Numbered from the stretch's first letter, positions 32,387-41,503 are shown. The stretch: 46,246 bases of DNA from Bacteroidota bacterium (GCA_002686705.1 NYYH01000031.1:1-46246), one strand, 5' to 3'. Numbers and translations: made by a program. The notes: generated by a model not told the origin, from the letters alone.

Positions 32387-33652
32387 ATGGAAGGGAAGGA
32401 ATTATTATCACCGGTCTGGACACATTTAACAGAGATAGAAGTAGTAAAAGGAAAAGGTATATATCTGTTCGATAAAGATGGAAATGAATATATTGATTTT
32501 ACATCAGGTATTGGGGTCGTTAATACTGGTCATTGTCATCCAAATATTGTTAAAAGAATTAAGGAACAATCTTCAGAATTGCTTTTCGGTCAGATGAACT
32601 GTGTAATTTCTTCAACTGCGATAGAACTAGTTGAAAAATTAAACAAAGTCACACCGGATTATATCAATAGTTTTTTCCTCTCAAACAGTGGCGCTGAAGC
32701 AACAGAAGCAAGTGTTAAACTTGCCAAACATGCAACAGGAAGACCTAACCTTATTGTTATGCAAGGGTCGTTTCATGGCAGAACTCATTTAACAATGGCA
32801 ATGACTACCTCTAAAACGGTGTACCGACATCGGTATCATCCGCACACTACTGGTATATTTGTTACTCCTACACCATACTCCTATTTTTATGGCTGGGACG
32901 AAAAAACCACAGTCGATTTCTGCATAAAACAATTGGATTTGTTACTAAAAGGACAAACTGCACCTGATGAAACTGCTGCAATAATAATTGAACCTGTATT
33001 AGGAGAAGGAGGTTATGTGCCAATTCCAAAACTCTATCTGGAGCACCTAAGAGAAGTATGCGATAAATATGGAATATTACTAATTATGGATGAGATTCAG
33101 AGCGGTTTTGGACGCACAGGTAAACTTTTCTGCTTCGAACATTCAAATGTTCAGCCTGATATTATCATTATGGCAAAAGGTCTGGGTAGTGGCTTACCAA
33201 TATCTGCTATAGCTTCAACTAAAGAAATAATGTCTAGCTGGACTCCGGGCACACACGGTGGAACTTATGGTGGTGGTTCAGCAATTCCCAATGCAGCTGC
33301 ATGTGCAACTATCGATACTATATTTGAAGAAAACCTACTGGAAAATTGTACTCAGAGAGGAAAACAATTAATGACCCTATTGAAGATACTACAATCCAAA
33401 TTTCCTGTTATGGGAGATGTTAGGGGTTTAGGACTCATGATAGCAGTAGAATTTACAGATGAAAATGGGAAGCCAGATAGTGATACCTGTGGAAAAGTTT
33501 TGCAAAAATGTCTAAAAAGGAATATGCTATTGTTAAGTTGTGGTACATATAAAAATGTTATTCGCTGGATACCACCATTGATTGTCACAGAATCCCAAAT
33601 AGTAGAAGCTGTTAAAATATTTGAACAATCGCTTAGTTCTGTTATTGTATAA
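32387..33652 (+). CDS. Class III PLP-dependent aminotransferase (4-aminobutyrate/ornithine-type)
   Basis: 421 residues. Fold-type I transaminase acting on an omega-amino group. Clear landmarks: 'YIDFTSGIGVVNTGHCHPNIV', 'FFLSNSGAEATEASVKLAKHATGR', 'GSFHGRTHLTMAMT', 'LLIMDEIQSGFGRTGKLF' and Schiff-base K264 in 'IIMAKGLGSGLPISA'; 'GTHGGTYGGGSAIPNAAACATI' is the second-subunit phosphate loop. The closest familiar branch is GABA aminotransferase, but acetylornithine, ornithine and lysine transaminases share these motifs, so no symbol is given. It stands alone. An aldehyde dehydrogenase that could oxidise the product semialdehyde lies at 41.5-43 kb. Confidence 0.9.
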   Translation: MEGKELLSPVWTHLTEIEVVKGKGIYLFDKDGNEYIDFTSGIGVVNTGHCHPNIVKRIKEQSSELLFGQMNCVISSTAIELVEKLNKVTPDYINSFFLSNSGAEATEASVKLAKHATGRPNLIVMQGSFHGRTHLTMAMTTSKTVYRHRYHPHTTGIFVTPTPYSYFYGWDEKTTVDFCIKQLDLLLKGQTAPDETAAIIIEPVLGEGGYVPIPKLYLEHLREVCDKYGILLIMDEIQSGFGRTGKLFCFEHSNVQPDIIIMAKGLGSGLPISAIASTKEIMSSWTPGTHGGTYGGGSAIPNAAACATIDTIFEENLLENCTQRGKQLMTLLKILQSKFPVMGDVRGLGLMIAVEFTDENGKPDSDTCGKVLQKCLKRNMLLLSCGTYKNVIRWIPPLIVTESQIVEAVKIFEQSLSSVIV

Positions 33653-33976
33653 TTTCCAATTAGAGTATATTAATTGCGGTAATATTTGACTTGATTCTCT
33701 ATTATTTAGAGCAAAACCACCTCAGTTAACCCTATCTGACACACGCATTCATCGATTAAAAATGCTTGTTGGTAGTATAACAAGTATTGTATGTTGAAAA
33801 AACAAAAGTCATAACATCTTTTTACTATTTTTATGACCAATTTTTGAACAATGAAAGTAATGCTCATTTTGATGAGAAGTTTGCTCTCAAAAGATTAAAA
33901 AACCAAGTACAATAAGGAAATACGAAAACACTAGAGATGATGTAAAAGCGTATTTTATTAATGAAAAAAACTAATT
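33653..33976. other. 324-bp gap with a possible worn coding remnant
   Basis: No intact gene. On the forward strand 33781-33915 is open and reads in part FYYFYDQFLNNESNAHFDEK, then 'FALKRLKNQV'. A -1 step near 33906 continues as STIRKYENTRDDVKAYFINE to a stop at 33972-33974. I do not recognise it, and short open stretches like these are common in AT-rich DNA. Confidence 0.25.
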
Positions 33977-35227
33977 ATGAATAGTAAAATACTTTATATG
34001 TGGTTGATTACATTATTGATAATCAGCCAAACAGCAACAATATACTCACAGGATAATAATTCTGAAGGGTGGACACAATTTCGAGGCCCAAATCGAAATG
34101 GGATTTCAACTGAGAATTTATCACCATATGAGTGGTCAGAACAAAAGCCCGAACTCATTTGGAAAAAAGAAATTGGTTCCGGTTTTTCGGAATTAATTAT
34201 TTCCGATAACATTGTTTATACCATGATTAGTGAACAAATTGATAGCGTGTCGGGATCTGAATATATTGCAGCGTTTGATGAAAGTAATGCAGACGAAATT
34301 TGGAGATCAAAAGTTGATTCAATTTTCATTGATTTAGATAACTGGGGTAACGGTCCCAGTTCAACTCCTACAATAGATGAAGAATATATTTACAGCTTTA
34401 GTAGCTTTGGAAAGCTGACTGCTAATTCAAAAAAAGATGGAAGATTAATTTGGCAAGTTGATTTTGTTAAAGAATTCGGAAGCGTTCCAGCACGATGGGG
34501 TGATGCATCTTCTCCAATACTTGTTGATGAGATGCTAATTATGGAAGCAGGGGGCACAGATTCTAGAGCATTTATTGCTTTTAACAAAAAAAATGGAACT
34601 GTTGATTGGGCATTTGGAAATGGGGATGCATATTACAATTCACCATTATTAGTTACGATTGATGGTCAGAGGCAAGTTATTTTTACGAATGGAAGGACTT
34701 TATACTCGTTTAATACAGAAGGTGATACTTTGTGGACCTATCAAATGCCATTCAGTAACATTAAGGCAATGCCTGTTCTGATAGGGCAAGACAAGATATT
34801 TATTTCTGGAGTTCGAAATCCAGGTTTCATAATTGTACAAATCAATAACAACAAAGTTAATAAGGTAATTGACGGAAACAGTATGAAAAATGATTATAGT
34901 TCAAGTTGTTATCTGGATGGATATATTTTTGGATTTCATGTAGCTGCATTACGGTGCATAAGTGCCGAAACCGGAGAAGTGAAATGGACAAAAAGAGGCA
35001 TGGGAAAAGGAAGCCTGATAATGGTAGATGATAAGCTACTTGTGCTCTCCGATCAGGGAAAATTAACTATTGTTGATGCAATTCCTGATGCATATAAAGA
35101 AGAATCAATAATTCAGGCCCTTAATGGAAAATCATGGACTGCTCCTTCATTTTCTAACGGAAAAGTATACCTCCAGGAACCTAACCGAAATGGCATGTTA
35201 CAAGTTAAAATAGTTATTAATATTTAA
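33977..35227 (+). CDS. Exported PQQ-like beta-propeller protein
   Basis: 416 residues with signal peptide (LYMWLITLLIISQTATIYSQ). The mature start 'WTQFRGPNRNGISTENL' and recurring blades ('FSELIISDNIVYTMISEQ', 'IAAFDESNADEIWRSKV', 'LTANSKKDGRLIWQVDF', 'ISAETGEVKWTKRG', 'DKLLVLSDQGKLTIVDA') are the pattern of PQQ/Pyrrolo-quinoline-like propellers (BamB-like fold, alcohol-dehydrogenase-like blades). No haem-binding CxxCH or PQQ disulphide ring is seen, so enzyme activity is unlikely; a periplasmic scaffold is more probable. It is 11 bp upstream of the LolA-like gene, so the two are an operon. Confidence 0.82.
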   Translation: MNSKILYMWLITLLIISQTATIYSQDNNSEGWTQFRGPNRNGISTENLSPYEWSEQKPELIWKKEIGSGFSELIISDNIVYTMISEQIDSVSGSEYIAAFDESNADEIWRSKVDSIFIDLDNWGNGPSSTPTIDEEYIYSFSSFGKLTANSKKDGRLIWQVDFVKEFGSVPARWGDASSPILVDEMLIMEAGGTDSRAFIAFNKKNGTVDWAFGNGDAYYNSPLLVTIDGQRQVIFTNGRTLYSFNTEGDTLWTYQMPFSNIKAMPVLIGQDKIFISGVRNPGFIIVQINNNKVNKVIDGNSMKNDYSSSCYLDGYIFGFHVAALRCISAETGEVKWTKRGMGKGSLIMVDDKLLVLSDQGKLTIVDAIPDAYKEESIIQALNGKSWTAPSFSNGKVYLQEPNRNGMLQVKIVINI

Positions 35228-35238
35228 ACCGGATTATC

Positions 35239-36423
35239 ATGAAATTAATAGTTTATTACTTTTTCCTTGTAAGCTTTTTAATATGTAATTTTTCAATTAT
35301 ACAGGCTCAGGATGTAGATGAAATAATTGCAAAGCATATTAAAGCTCATGGAGATACAGATAAGTGGGATAATATTAGGTCGATGAAAATTACTGGCAGC
35401 TTTACAGCATTTAGCGTTGAAAAAGATTTTTTTGCCATAAAAACAGATAACGGTACTTACTATAGTGAACTTTATCTTGGACAACATAAAGTGATTGAAT
35501 CGTTTGATGGAAAATCAGGATGGACTATTGATCCCTGGCAAGATTTTATTTTTCCCAGAGAGCTAAATAAATCAGAGATTAATGTGTTTAATCAGAAGGC
35601 CGATTTTTTTACACCTTTCTATAAATATAAAGAAAAGGGCTACAAAGTAGAACTGATTGGCGAACAAAATGTTGATGGCATTAACACATATGTTATTAAA
35701 CTTACAAGACCCAATGGCCATTCCGAAACATGGTATCTTGATACTAATACATATCTAGAATATAAGTGCGAATCTGATTGGGTTGATTTTGCGTATGATA
35801 GTCCTGCTGAGTCATATTTCGACGATTTCAGAAATGTAGATGGCATCGTTATTCCTTTCTTTATAGAAAGAACATTTAGTCAACGTGACAGAATCTTACA
35901 GATTAAAGATATTGAGTTTAATGTTGATATTGATGAAAGTATTTTTGAGATGCCTCGGAGTGCTGAAATAAAAAAGCTTGCATTTCTGATTGGAGAATGG
36001 AATGTAAAAGTTGATGTTTGGACTAGGAGTGGCTCATGGTATAATATTGATAGTACTATCTCTACTATTAGCTACATAGCAACTAATATGATAGAAGAAA
36101 AAATACAGTACGATAGAATTTTTGTTCAGTCAAATATTGTAGATTACACATATAACTCTTCGACAGAAAAATATAGGATAACTGTGTTTAATAATTTTTC
36201 ATCAGATATAGAAATTTTTGAAGGTAACTTTACTGACAGCACATTTGTCGTGGAAAATACTTTCATTAGTTACGGAGATTCAACGCAAAATAATAATCCT
36301 TTTCAGGTCGTATTTAGCGATATTGAAAAAGACAGTTTTATTGTTGGGGTAAATTATTCCCGCGACAAAGGAGCAACCTGGAATCCAAGGGATAAATTTA
36401 CATATACCCGAGGAAAAGATTAA
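35239..36423 (+). CDS. Exported LolA-like plus DUF1579-like two-domain protein
   Basis: 394 residues. Signal peptide (LIVYYFFLVSFLICNFSIIQ, cleavage near AQD). Residues 25-235 resemble the outer-membrane lipoprotein-sorting fold ('VDEIIAKHIKAHGDTDKWDNIRSMKITG', 'WYLDTNTYLEYKCESDW', 'FRNVDGIVIPFFIERTFS'). From K245 a second domain starts 'KKLAFLIGEWNVKVDVWTRSGSW', the typical beginning of DUF1579-type beta barrels that measure about 150 residues. Such a fusion is uncommon. Likely periplasmic lipid or hydrophobic-ligand binding; that is inference. Translationally close (11 bp) to the propeller gene and convergent with the permease gene. Confidence 0.7.
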   Translation: MKLIVYYFFLVSFLICNFSIIQAQDVDEIIAKHIKAHGDTDKWDNIRSMKITGSFTAFSVEKDFFAIKTDNGTYYSELYLGQHKVIESFDGKSGWTIDPWQDFIFPRELNKSEINVFNQKADFFTPFYKYKEKGYKVELIGEQNVDGINTYVIKLTRPNGHSETWYLDTNTYLEYKCESDWVDFAYDSPAESYFDDFRNVDGIVIPFFIERTFSQRDRILQIKDIEFNVDIDESIFEMPRSAEIKKLAFLIGEWNVKVDVWTRSGSWYNIDSTISTISYIATNMIEEKIQYDRIFVQSNIVDYTYNSSTEKYRITVFNNFSSDIEIFEGNFTDSTFVVENTFISYGDSTQNNNPFQVVFSDIEKDSFIVGVNYSRDKGATWNPRDKFTYTRGKD

Positions 36424-36449
36424 AGATCAAATTTAGTTTCGTTAAAAAT

Positions 36450-37805
36450 TTAATCGTGCCTTAGTGATTCTACAGGATCTTGTTCAGCAGCTTTTTTTGC
36501 AGGCAGCCAGCCAAACATAATCCCTACTGATGCTGCTACACCAAAGGATAACATTATAGAGGCAAATGACACTATTGTAAGAATATCTGTAGTGGCCGTA
36601 ATGATTTTCGCCATGATCACTCCAACCAATATTCCAATTAATCCTCCTGTAATACTTATCAAAGTTGCCTCGGACAGAAATTGAAAGACAATATCTTTTT
36701 TTGTTGCACCGATAGCCCTTCTCACTCCAATCTCACGAATCCTTTCCATAACAGATGCCAACATAATATTCATTATCCCAATGCCACCAACAATTAAGGA
36801 AATACCAGCTATTGCTCCTAGAACTATATTGAAAATATCTTTAGTTTTTTGTTCTTGCTTTAGCAATAACTCAGGTATAGTAATCTCAAAATCATCAACA
36901 TCATGGTGTCTACGTTTTAGTATTTGCTCAATAGCTGAAGTTGTTGATGATAACTGACTACTTTTTTTAACCTGTACAACAATTTTATTTAACTGGTTTT
37001 CTCCCTTACCAGCATCACCTCCTGATGAAGTAATCATAACATTGTTTCCAGAAAAGAATATTGCAGAACCACCTGCTAATCCTGATTGAGCTATCAGAGA
37101 GCGATCCTTATATCTGAGTAAGATTGTTTTAATAGGCACGTAAACATTTCTACTATATCCACTTACCCCTATTTCTTCTGCTTTTTCACTAACTGTAACC
37201 CCCTTTAATACGCCAATCACCTTTAACCAAATTGTACCACACTTCAATTGCTTTCCTATTGGATCTTCCTTTGGAAAAAGCTTTGCCACCACTTCAGTAC
37301 CAATTACACAAACAGGTGCGCCTAGTTCCATCTGCTTTGCATTGAAAACTGTTCCCTTTTTCAACTCCTGATTAAACAATGTAAAATAATCAGAAGTGAC
37401 ACCGCTAAGGTTTACTTTTAAATATTTTCCCTCACGCATTGATGGTGTTGAATAAACTATCTCGGGGCTTACCTTTTCAACAGTTGGTAATGTTGCCATA
37501 ATATTCTCGGCATCTTTTAAAGTAAGTCCTGGGGAGAATTTTTTGCTCAAGGCTTTAGTTTCATCCTCTTCCTCAGCGGCTTCATCTTCCCCTGTACTTG
37601 TATCTTTCGGTGTGATTATTATATTGTTTAGACCTACAAGCTTTATCTGTTCAAGGATTTCCTGCTGGGCACCATTTCCAATAGCCAGCATCGCTATAAC
37701 AGCTGCAACTCCAAAAATAATTCCAAGGGCAGTTAATACTGATCTGACTTTATTAGTAAATACAGCTTCGAGAGAAATAGATAGTATTAAGAAATATCGT
37801 TCCAA
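36450..37805 (-). CDS. MacB-type ABC transporter permease (no ATPase domain)
   Basis: 451 residues: one N-terminal membrane helix (VRSVLTALGIIFGVAAVIAM), the MacB periplasmic core domain, and three C-terminal FtsX helices ('VLGAIAGISLIVGGIGIMNIMLASVMERIREIGVRRAIGAT', 'EATLISITGGLIGILVGVIM', 'VGIMFGWLPAKKAAEQDPVESLRHD'). Extra acidic insert at about residue 70-85. E. coli MacB carries its ATPase fused; here it is absent and no ATPase gene is adjacent. Located 46 bp downstream of the HlyD-family adaptor, so the two make an incomplete tripartite pump. Mechanotransmission, not import, is the known mode of this group. Confidence 0.93.
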   Translation of the reverse strand: MERYFLILSISLEAVFTNKVRSVLTALGIIFGVAAVIAMLAIGNGAQQEILEQIKLVGLNNIIITPKDTSTGEDEAAEEEDETKALSKKFSPGLTLKDAENIMATLPTVEKVSPEIVYSTPSMREGKYLKVNLSGVTSDYFTLFNQELKKGTVFNAKQMELGAPVCVIGTEVVAKLFPKEDPIGKQLKCGTIWLKVIGVLKGVTVSEKAEEIGVSGYSRNVYVPIKTILLRYKDRSLIAQSGLAGGSAIFFSGNNVMITSSGGDAGKGENQLNKIVVQVKKSSQLSSTTSAIEQILKRRHHDVDDFEITIPELLLKQEQKTKDIFNIVLGAIAGISLIVGGIGIMNIMLASVMERIREIGVRRAIGATKKDIVFQFLSEATLISITGGLIGILVGVIMAKIITATTDILTIVSFASIMLSFGVAASVGIMFGWLPAKKAAEQDPVESLRHD

Positions 37806-37851
37806 AGTGTTTGATTAAATTGAATAATTTATATTTGCTTGTTAGAATTAA

Positions 37852-39222
37852 TTATTGTTTAGACACCTTACGATTTTCTTTGCGACCTCTTCTTTTCTTC
37901 ATATTTGATTTGTCAACATCATCAGTCTTTTTCTCTTCTTCGCTTTTTCTCTGCTGAACATTATACTTATTAATAATTGCTTCATCCAATAGCTCAAGAC
38001 TCCATTCATCTGCTCCTTCAGGTGGAATGAGATAAACCTCATCACCTTCTTCTAATCCTTCGTGTATAATAATACTTGTTTCGTTTGTTTTACCAGGTAT
38101 TACTTGCTTCCTCTGGTATGAAGTATACACAAAATTTATTGTATCGAGAACATTAACACTCTCAATTGGCACAAAAAGTACAGAATCAATTACCGCAGTA
38201 ATAATACTGTTTTTTGTGGTCATGGACGGCCTAAGTATTGAATCAAACCCATCAACATGTAGTATGACTTCAAATACTTTTGCATTTGAATTTCGCATTT
38301 GCTCTCCCATGTTTGCGACCTCAAAAACTACTCCCCCGAAACTTTTGTCAGGAAATGCATCTACTTGAATTTCTGCCTTCTGCCCTGCCCTAACGCGGCT
38401 AATATCGATTTCATTTACATAAGTACGCGAATTCATAGCCGATAGATTAGGTAAGGTTGCAACTACATTGTCCCACATGCTTACCTGAGCGCCAACTCCT
38501 TGCTTCTTACCATTCCAATCGCGCTTATAATTAACCATCCCAGGTTTAGGTGCCATAACAATAAATTCCTTCTTCAGATCATTGTATTCGTTTAGCTCTC
38601 TTCTTGCTTTCATTAGATTTGTAGCCACTTCTCGCATATCGGCTTCAGCCTTTTGATGCTTGATAGTATAATTTTCAATATTTTGATTTAAAGCTCTTTG
38701 TGTCTTTTCAAGATCAATTTTAACCTGCCGTTGGGTTACTGGCGGCTCATAGATAGACTGATCTACGACAATTTGTTTTTCTTCTAGAGTAAACTCTAAA
38801 TTAATGAGTTCATCTCTTGCCGCTCTTAGAGTAAGAGTTGTATCTAACTGAGTTTTAATAAACTGTGTTTCTAATTTCTCTACTTCAAGCTCTTGATCAG
38901 TAATCTTATTTTGCAAATCACTTCTATCGAGAGTTGCTACCCATTGACCAGAGTCTACAACTGTGCCATCAGGAACTATATCCTCAATCATATACCTGTG
39001 AATACGTGCATTTCGCAAAGCATTTGGATTTGGCCCTTTTATATTTTCACTACTCCGGGCTTCCAATTCTCCTGTCGTAGTTACATCAATTACAAAGGTT
39101 CCCTTCTCAACTTCAACAGTTATAGTATTCGCTGTTTCAACAGAGGAAGATGAAAAATACCAAATTAGAGATATTAAAACTATAAATGATATGGTAAGTA
39201 TTATTGTATTCTTGCGCTTCAT
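37852..39222 (-). CDS. HlyD/MacA-family membrane-fusion adaptor
   Basis: 456 residues. One N-terminal membrane anchor (TIILTISFIVLISLIWYFSS), lipoyl/barrel-sandwich half 'GTFVIDVTTTGELEARSSENI', a coiled-coil hairpin of about 150 residues ('DQELEVEKLETQFIKTQLDTTLTLRAARDELINLEFTLEEKQIV ... HQKAEADMREVATNLMKARRELNEYNDLKKEF'), second lipoyl half, then beta-barrel and a charged C-terminal tail (KKRRGRKENRKVSKQ). Links the inner-membrane permease to a TolC-type channel. First gene of the two-gene unit with the MacB-type permease; the tail of basic residues is an unusual addition. Confidence 0.9.
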   Translation of the reverse strand: MKRKNTIILTISFIVLISLIWYFSSSSVETANTITVEVEKGTFVIDVTTTGELEARSSENIKGPNPNALRNARIHRYMIEDIVPDGTVVDSGQWVATLDRSDLQNKITDQELEVEKLETQFIKTQLDTTLTLRAARDELINLEFTLEEKQIVVDQSIYEPPVTQRQVKIDLEKTQRALNQNIENYTIKHQKAEADMREVATNLMKARRELNEYNDLKKEFIVMAPKPGMVNYKRDWNGKKQGVGAQVSMWDNVVATLPNLSAMNSRTYVNEIDISRVRAGQKAEIQVDAFPDKSFGGVVFEVANMGEQMRNSNAKVFEVILHVDGFDSILRPSMTTKNSIITAVIDSVLFVPIESVNVLDTINFVYTSYQRKQVIPGKTNETSIIIHEGLEEGDEVYLIPPEGADEWSLELLDEAIINKYNVQQRKSEEEKKTDDVDKSNMKKRRGRKENRKVSKQ

Positions 39223-39344
39223 ACCTTTAAAATATTAAAAGTGTAAAAGTAAGAAAATTGTTGGTGTTTAAGAGTGATTTACTAATAGTAAATTATAAGT
39301 ATTTATCCCATTTTATATTTACAAATAACGATATGTTGGGCAAT

Positions 39345-39372
39345 AAAAAACCCCGGAAGTTTCCAACCGAGG
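39345..39372 (-). terminator. Terminator of nhaD
   Basis: On the reverse strand CCTCGG...CCGGGG (39367-39372 with 39351-39356, one G-T pair) is followed by six T (A-run at 39345-39350). It lies 20 bp past the nhaD stop and separates it from the HlyD adaptor gene. Confidence 0.8.
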
Positions 39373-39392
39373 CTATATATACTATAGATAAT

Positions 39393-40802
39393 CTAATGCA
39401 ATATTTGTATCTGACCCCAATAAACAGCAGCCCCGGCAAGGTACCCAATTAACGCCAGAATACTAATCTTTTTCATATACCAGATAAAATCAATTTTTTC
39501 CATTCCCATTGCAGCTACACCTGCAGCAGATCCTATTATAAGTATACTTCCACCAGTACCTGCACAATATGCAAGGAATTCCCAGAAAATACCATCAACA
39601 ACAAAATATGCTTGATATCCAGTAGCACCTGCCTGTGCAACTTCATACATTCCCATTGCACCTGCAACAAGAGGTACATTATCAACAATTGATGATAGTA
39701 CACCAATAATCAGGTTGATCACATAAATATCACCAACATTTTTATTTAGCCAGTCAGCGAGTAGTGTCAGATGACCTGCAGATTGCATAGCAGCAACAGC
39801 CGATAGAATTCCCATAAAGAAGAAAATTGTTGGAACATCAACTTTATGCAATACACCAATTACAGTTAATGTGCGACGATCTTCATCAGGCTTTAATCGG
39901 TGCATTACTTCTGTAGTAATCCAAATAATACCCAAACTAAGTAACATGCCCATGTATGGTGGTAGATGCGTTACTGTTTTAAATACAGGAACAAATAATA
40001 ATCCACCTACTCCCATATAAAACAATAAGTTACGTTCGAATGGTGTAGTAAATTCTTTAGTTTCATGAGCCGCGAGTATTGGCCTTGTAACATCACCTTT
40101 CAGTGTAAACGATAATATTACAACAGGAACTATCATAGTTACTAAACTAGGGAGTATCACCATTAGAATAATATTTAGTGTAGTTACCTGTCCTCCTATC
40201 CATAACATTATTGTAGTTACATCACCAATTGGTGACCACGCTCCACCTGCATTGGCCGCTAGAACAACCATACTAGCAAATAGCCAACGTTCTTTCTTAT
40301 CATCAATTAGTTTTCGAAGTAGTGCAATTAAAACAATTGTTGTTGTTAAATTATCGAGAGTTGCAGACATGAAGAAAGTGAGAATGCTAAGTATCCATAA
40401 CAGCTTTACTTTATTAGTGGTTTTAATTCTATCTGTAATAATTTTAAAACCCTGATGTTGGTCAACTGTTTCAACAATCGTCATTGCACCAAGTAGGAAA
40501 AACAATATCGTAGATATTTCCGCCAGATGATGCATTACATCATGATGAGTTATAAAATTAAGCATATCACCAGAAGTGGGATTGTGTATTCCGGCTTCAT
40601 GAACATATTCGCGCCATGACTGACTTAGGAACTGGCCAGCTTCATTGAGCATGCTTAATATATCAGTACGCCCAAAAACAAAGATAACCCACATTGCCAT
40701 ACCAAGTACAAGTGCTGAAGCTGCTTTGTCGACTTTTAAAGGATGCTCAAGGGCAATAGCTGTGTACCCTAGAACAAAAACTACTATCATTAATATAAAC
40801 AT
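39393..40802 (-). CDS. nhaD: Na+/H+ antiporter NhaD
   Basis: Inner-membrane sodium/proton exchanger. 469 residues, about 12 predicted membrane helices, starting with 'FILMIVVFVLGYTAIALEHPLKV' as in NhaD. Family landmarks: 'HHDVMHHLAEISTILFFLLGAMTIVETVD', 'SATLDNLTTTIVLIALLRKL', 'VVLAANAGGAWSPIGDVTTIMLW' and 'LSSIVDNVPLVAGAMGMYEVA', where the Asp/Asn pairs sit in two half-membrane inverted repeats. It has its own -7 element and terminator, so it is a single-gene transcript. NhaD is frequent in marine and halotolerant bacteria, which suits a saline habitat. Confidence 0.95.
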   Translation of the reverse strand: MFILMIVVFVLGYTAIALEHPLKVDKAASALVLGMAMWVIFVFGRTDILSMLNEAGQFLSQSWREYVHEAGIHNPTSGDMLNFITHHDVMHHLAEISTILFFLLGAMTIVETVDQHQGFKIITDRIKTTNKVKLLWILSILTFFMSATLDNLTTTIVLIALLRKLIDDKKERWLFASMVVLAANAGGAWSPIGDVTTIMLWIGGQVTTLNIILMVILPSLVTMIVPVVILSFTLKGDVTRPILAAHETKEFTTPFERNLLFYMGVGGLLFVPVFKTVTHLPPYMGMLLSLGIIWITTEVMHRLKPDEDRRTLTVIGVLHKVDVPTIFFFMGILSAVAAMQSAGHLTLLADWLNKNVGDIYVINLIIGVLSSIVDNVPLVAGAMGMYEVAQAGATGYQAYFVVDGIFWEFLAYCAGTGGSILIIGSAAGVAAMGMEKIDFIWYMKKISILALIGYLAGAAVYWGQIQILH

Positions 40803-40830
40803 CTCTTAATATTTTAAATTAATAAGGGCG

Positions 40831-40838
40831 CAAATGTA
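40831..40838 (-). promoter_or_regulatory. -7 promoter element of nhaD
   Basis: Reverse-strand TACATTTG followed by C matches TAnnTTTGC exactly, 28 bp upstream of the nhaD start. Confidence 0.6.
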
Positions 40839-40987
40839 TATAATCAAATCGATTTTATGCATGAAAGACACGTAAATATCTGAAAGTCACCTTAAATTTA
40901 TAGTGTGTCTAAATAGTAACTTAAAAATTAAAAGTTATGGTTGTGAATTACGAAGTGATAAGTATTATTAGCTAGAATTGAAATTTG

Positions 40988-41024
40988 TTGGTAACGAACT
41001 GATTCCTTAAACTAGTTCAACCAA
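40988..41024 (-). terminator. Hairpin downstream of the small lipoprotein gene
   Basis: TTGGT (40988-40992) with ACCAA (41020-41024), and GAACT (40996-41000) with AGTTC (41014-41018). It begins 8 bp beyond the stop at 41032. No T-run follows, so termination is only likely. Confidence 0.4.
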
Positions 41025-41031
41025 AACACAA

Positions 41032-41376
41032 CTAATTTTTTTTATTTTTAGCTTTCATCCTTCGCTTTCTTGAAGCTTCCTGCTTATTTTTTCGATCTTC
41101 GATTATTTTCTTCAAATCACTAATTGTGAAATTAAATCGTTGCGCCATTTCAGCAATAGTATAATTTTTCCCAACATATTTAGGTATATCAAGCTTTGTG
41201 CGTAGATAAGGTTCTCCAATATTATTCGCTTTTGCTACCTGCAGAAGAGTCATAGAACTATCTATTTTGGCAACAAAACTCTTAGCCTCTTCGGGACTAT
41301 CTTCCGGTGCATTTGAGTTACATGAGATAATGATTATGCCTACGAGCACGATCATAAAAGATCTTTTTACTAGCAT
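41032..41376 (-). CDS. Small lipoprotein with a short helical repeat-like domain
   Basis: 114 residues. Lipoprotein signal VKRSFMIVLVGIIIISC, lipid Cys at about residue 19. The middle, SMTLLQVAKANNIGEPYLRT followed by KLDIPKYVGKNYTIAEMAQRFNFTISDLKKIIED, resembles the small helical motif 'TLKEIAE..GI....L...LGLP...PL.ELAEKYGFT..EVR' found at the ends of various membrane redox proteins. The C-terminus is very basic (RKRRMKAKNKKN). Function unknown. Located between nhaD and the aldehyde dehydrogenase on the same strand but with its own gaps (229 and 126 bp). Confidence 0.65.
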   Translation of the reverse strand: MLVKRSFMIVLVGIIIISCNSNAPEDSPEEAKSFVAKIDSSMTLLQVAKANNIGEPYLRTKLDIPKYVGKNYTIAEMAQRFNFTISDLKKIIEDRKNKQEASRKRRMKAKNKKN

Positions 41377-41468
41377 AGTTTAAAAATTAATAATTGAATT
41401 ACTATTTTCATATTTAATAAGGGTTCTAAGACTTAAGATAGTATTTAGAAATTTCTGATCGCTAAATT

Positions 41469-41503
41469 CTGCTTCTGTCTTCTGACTTCCTACTTCCAGC
41501 TTC
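41469..41503 (-). repeat. Heptanucleotide tandem repeat after the aldehyde dehydrogenase stop
   Basis: On the reverse strand five heptamers follow each other: GAAGCTG, GAAGTAG, GAAGTCA, GAAGACA, GAAGCAG. The consensus is GAAGNNN. The array starts in the last base of the stop codon. Similar GAAGTCN-type runs are scattered in intergenic DNA of some Bacteroidota; role unknown. Confidence 0.65.
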
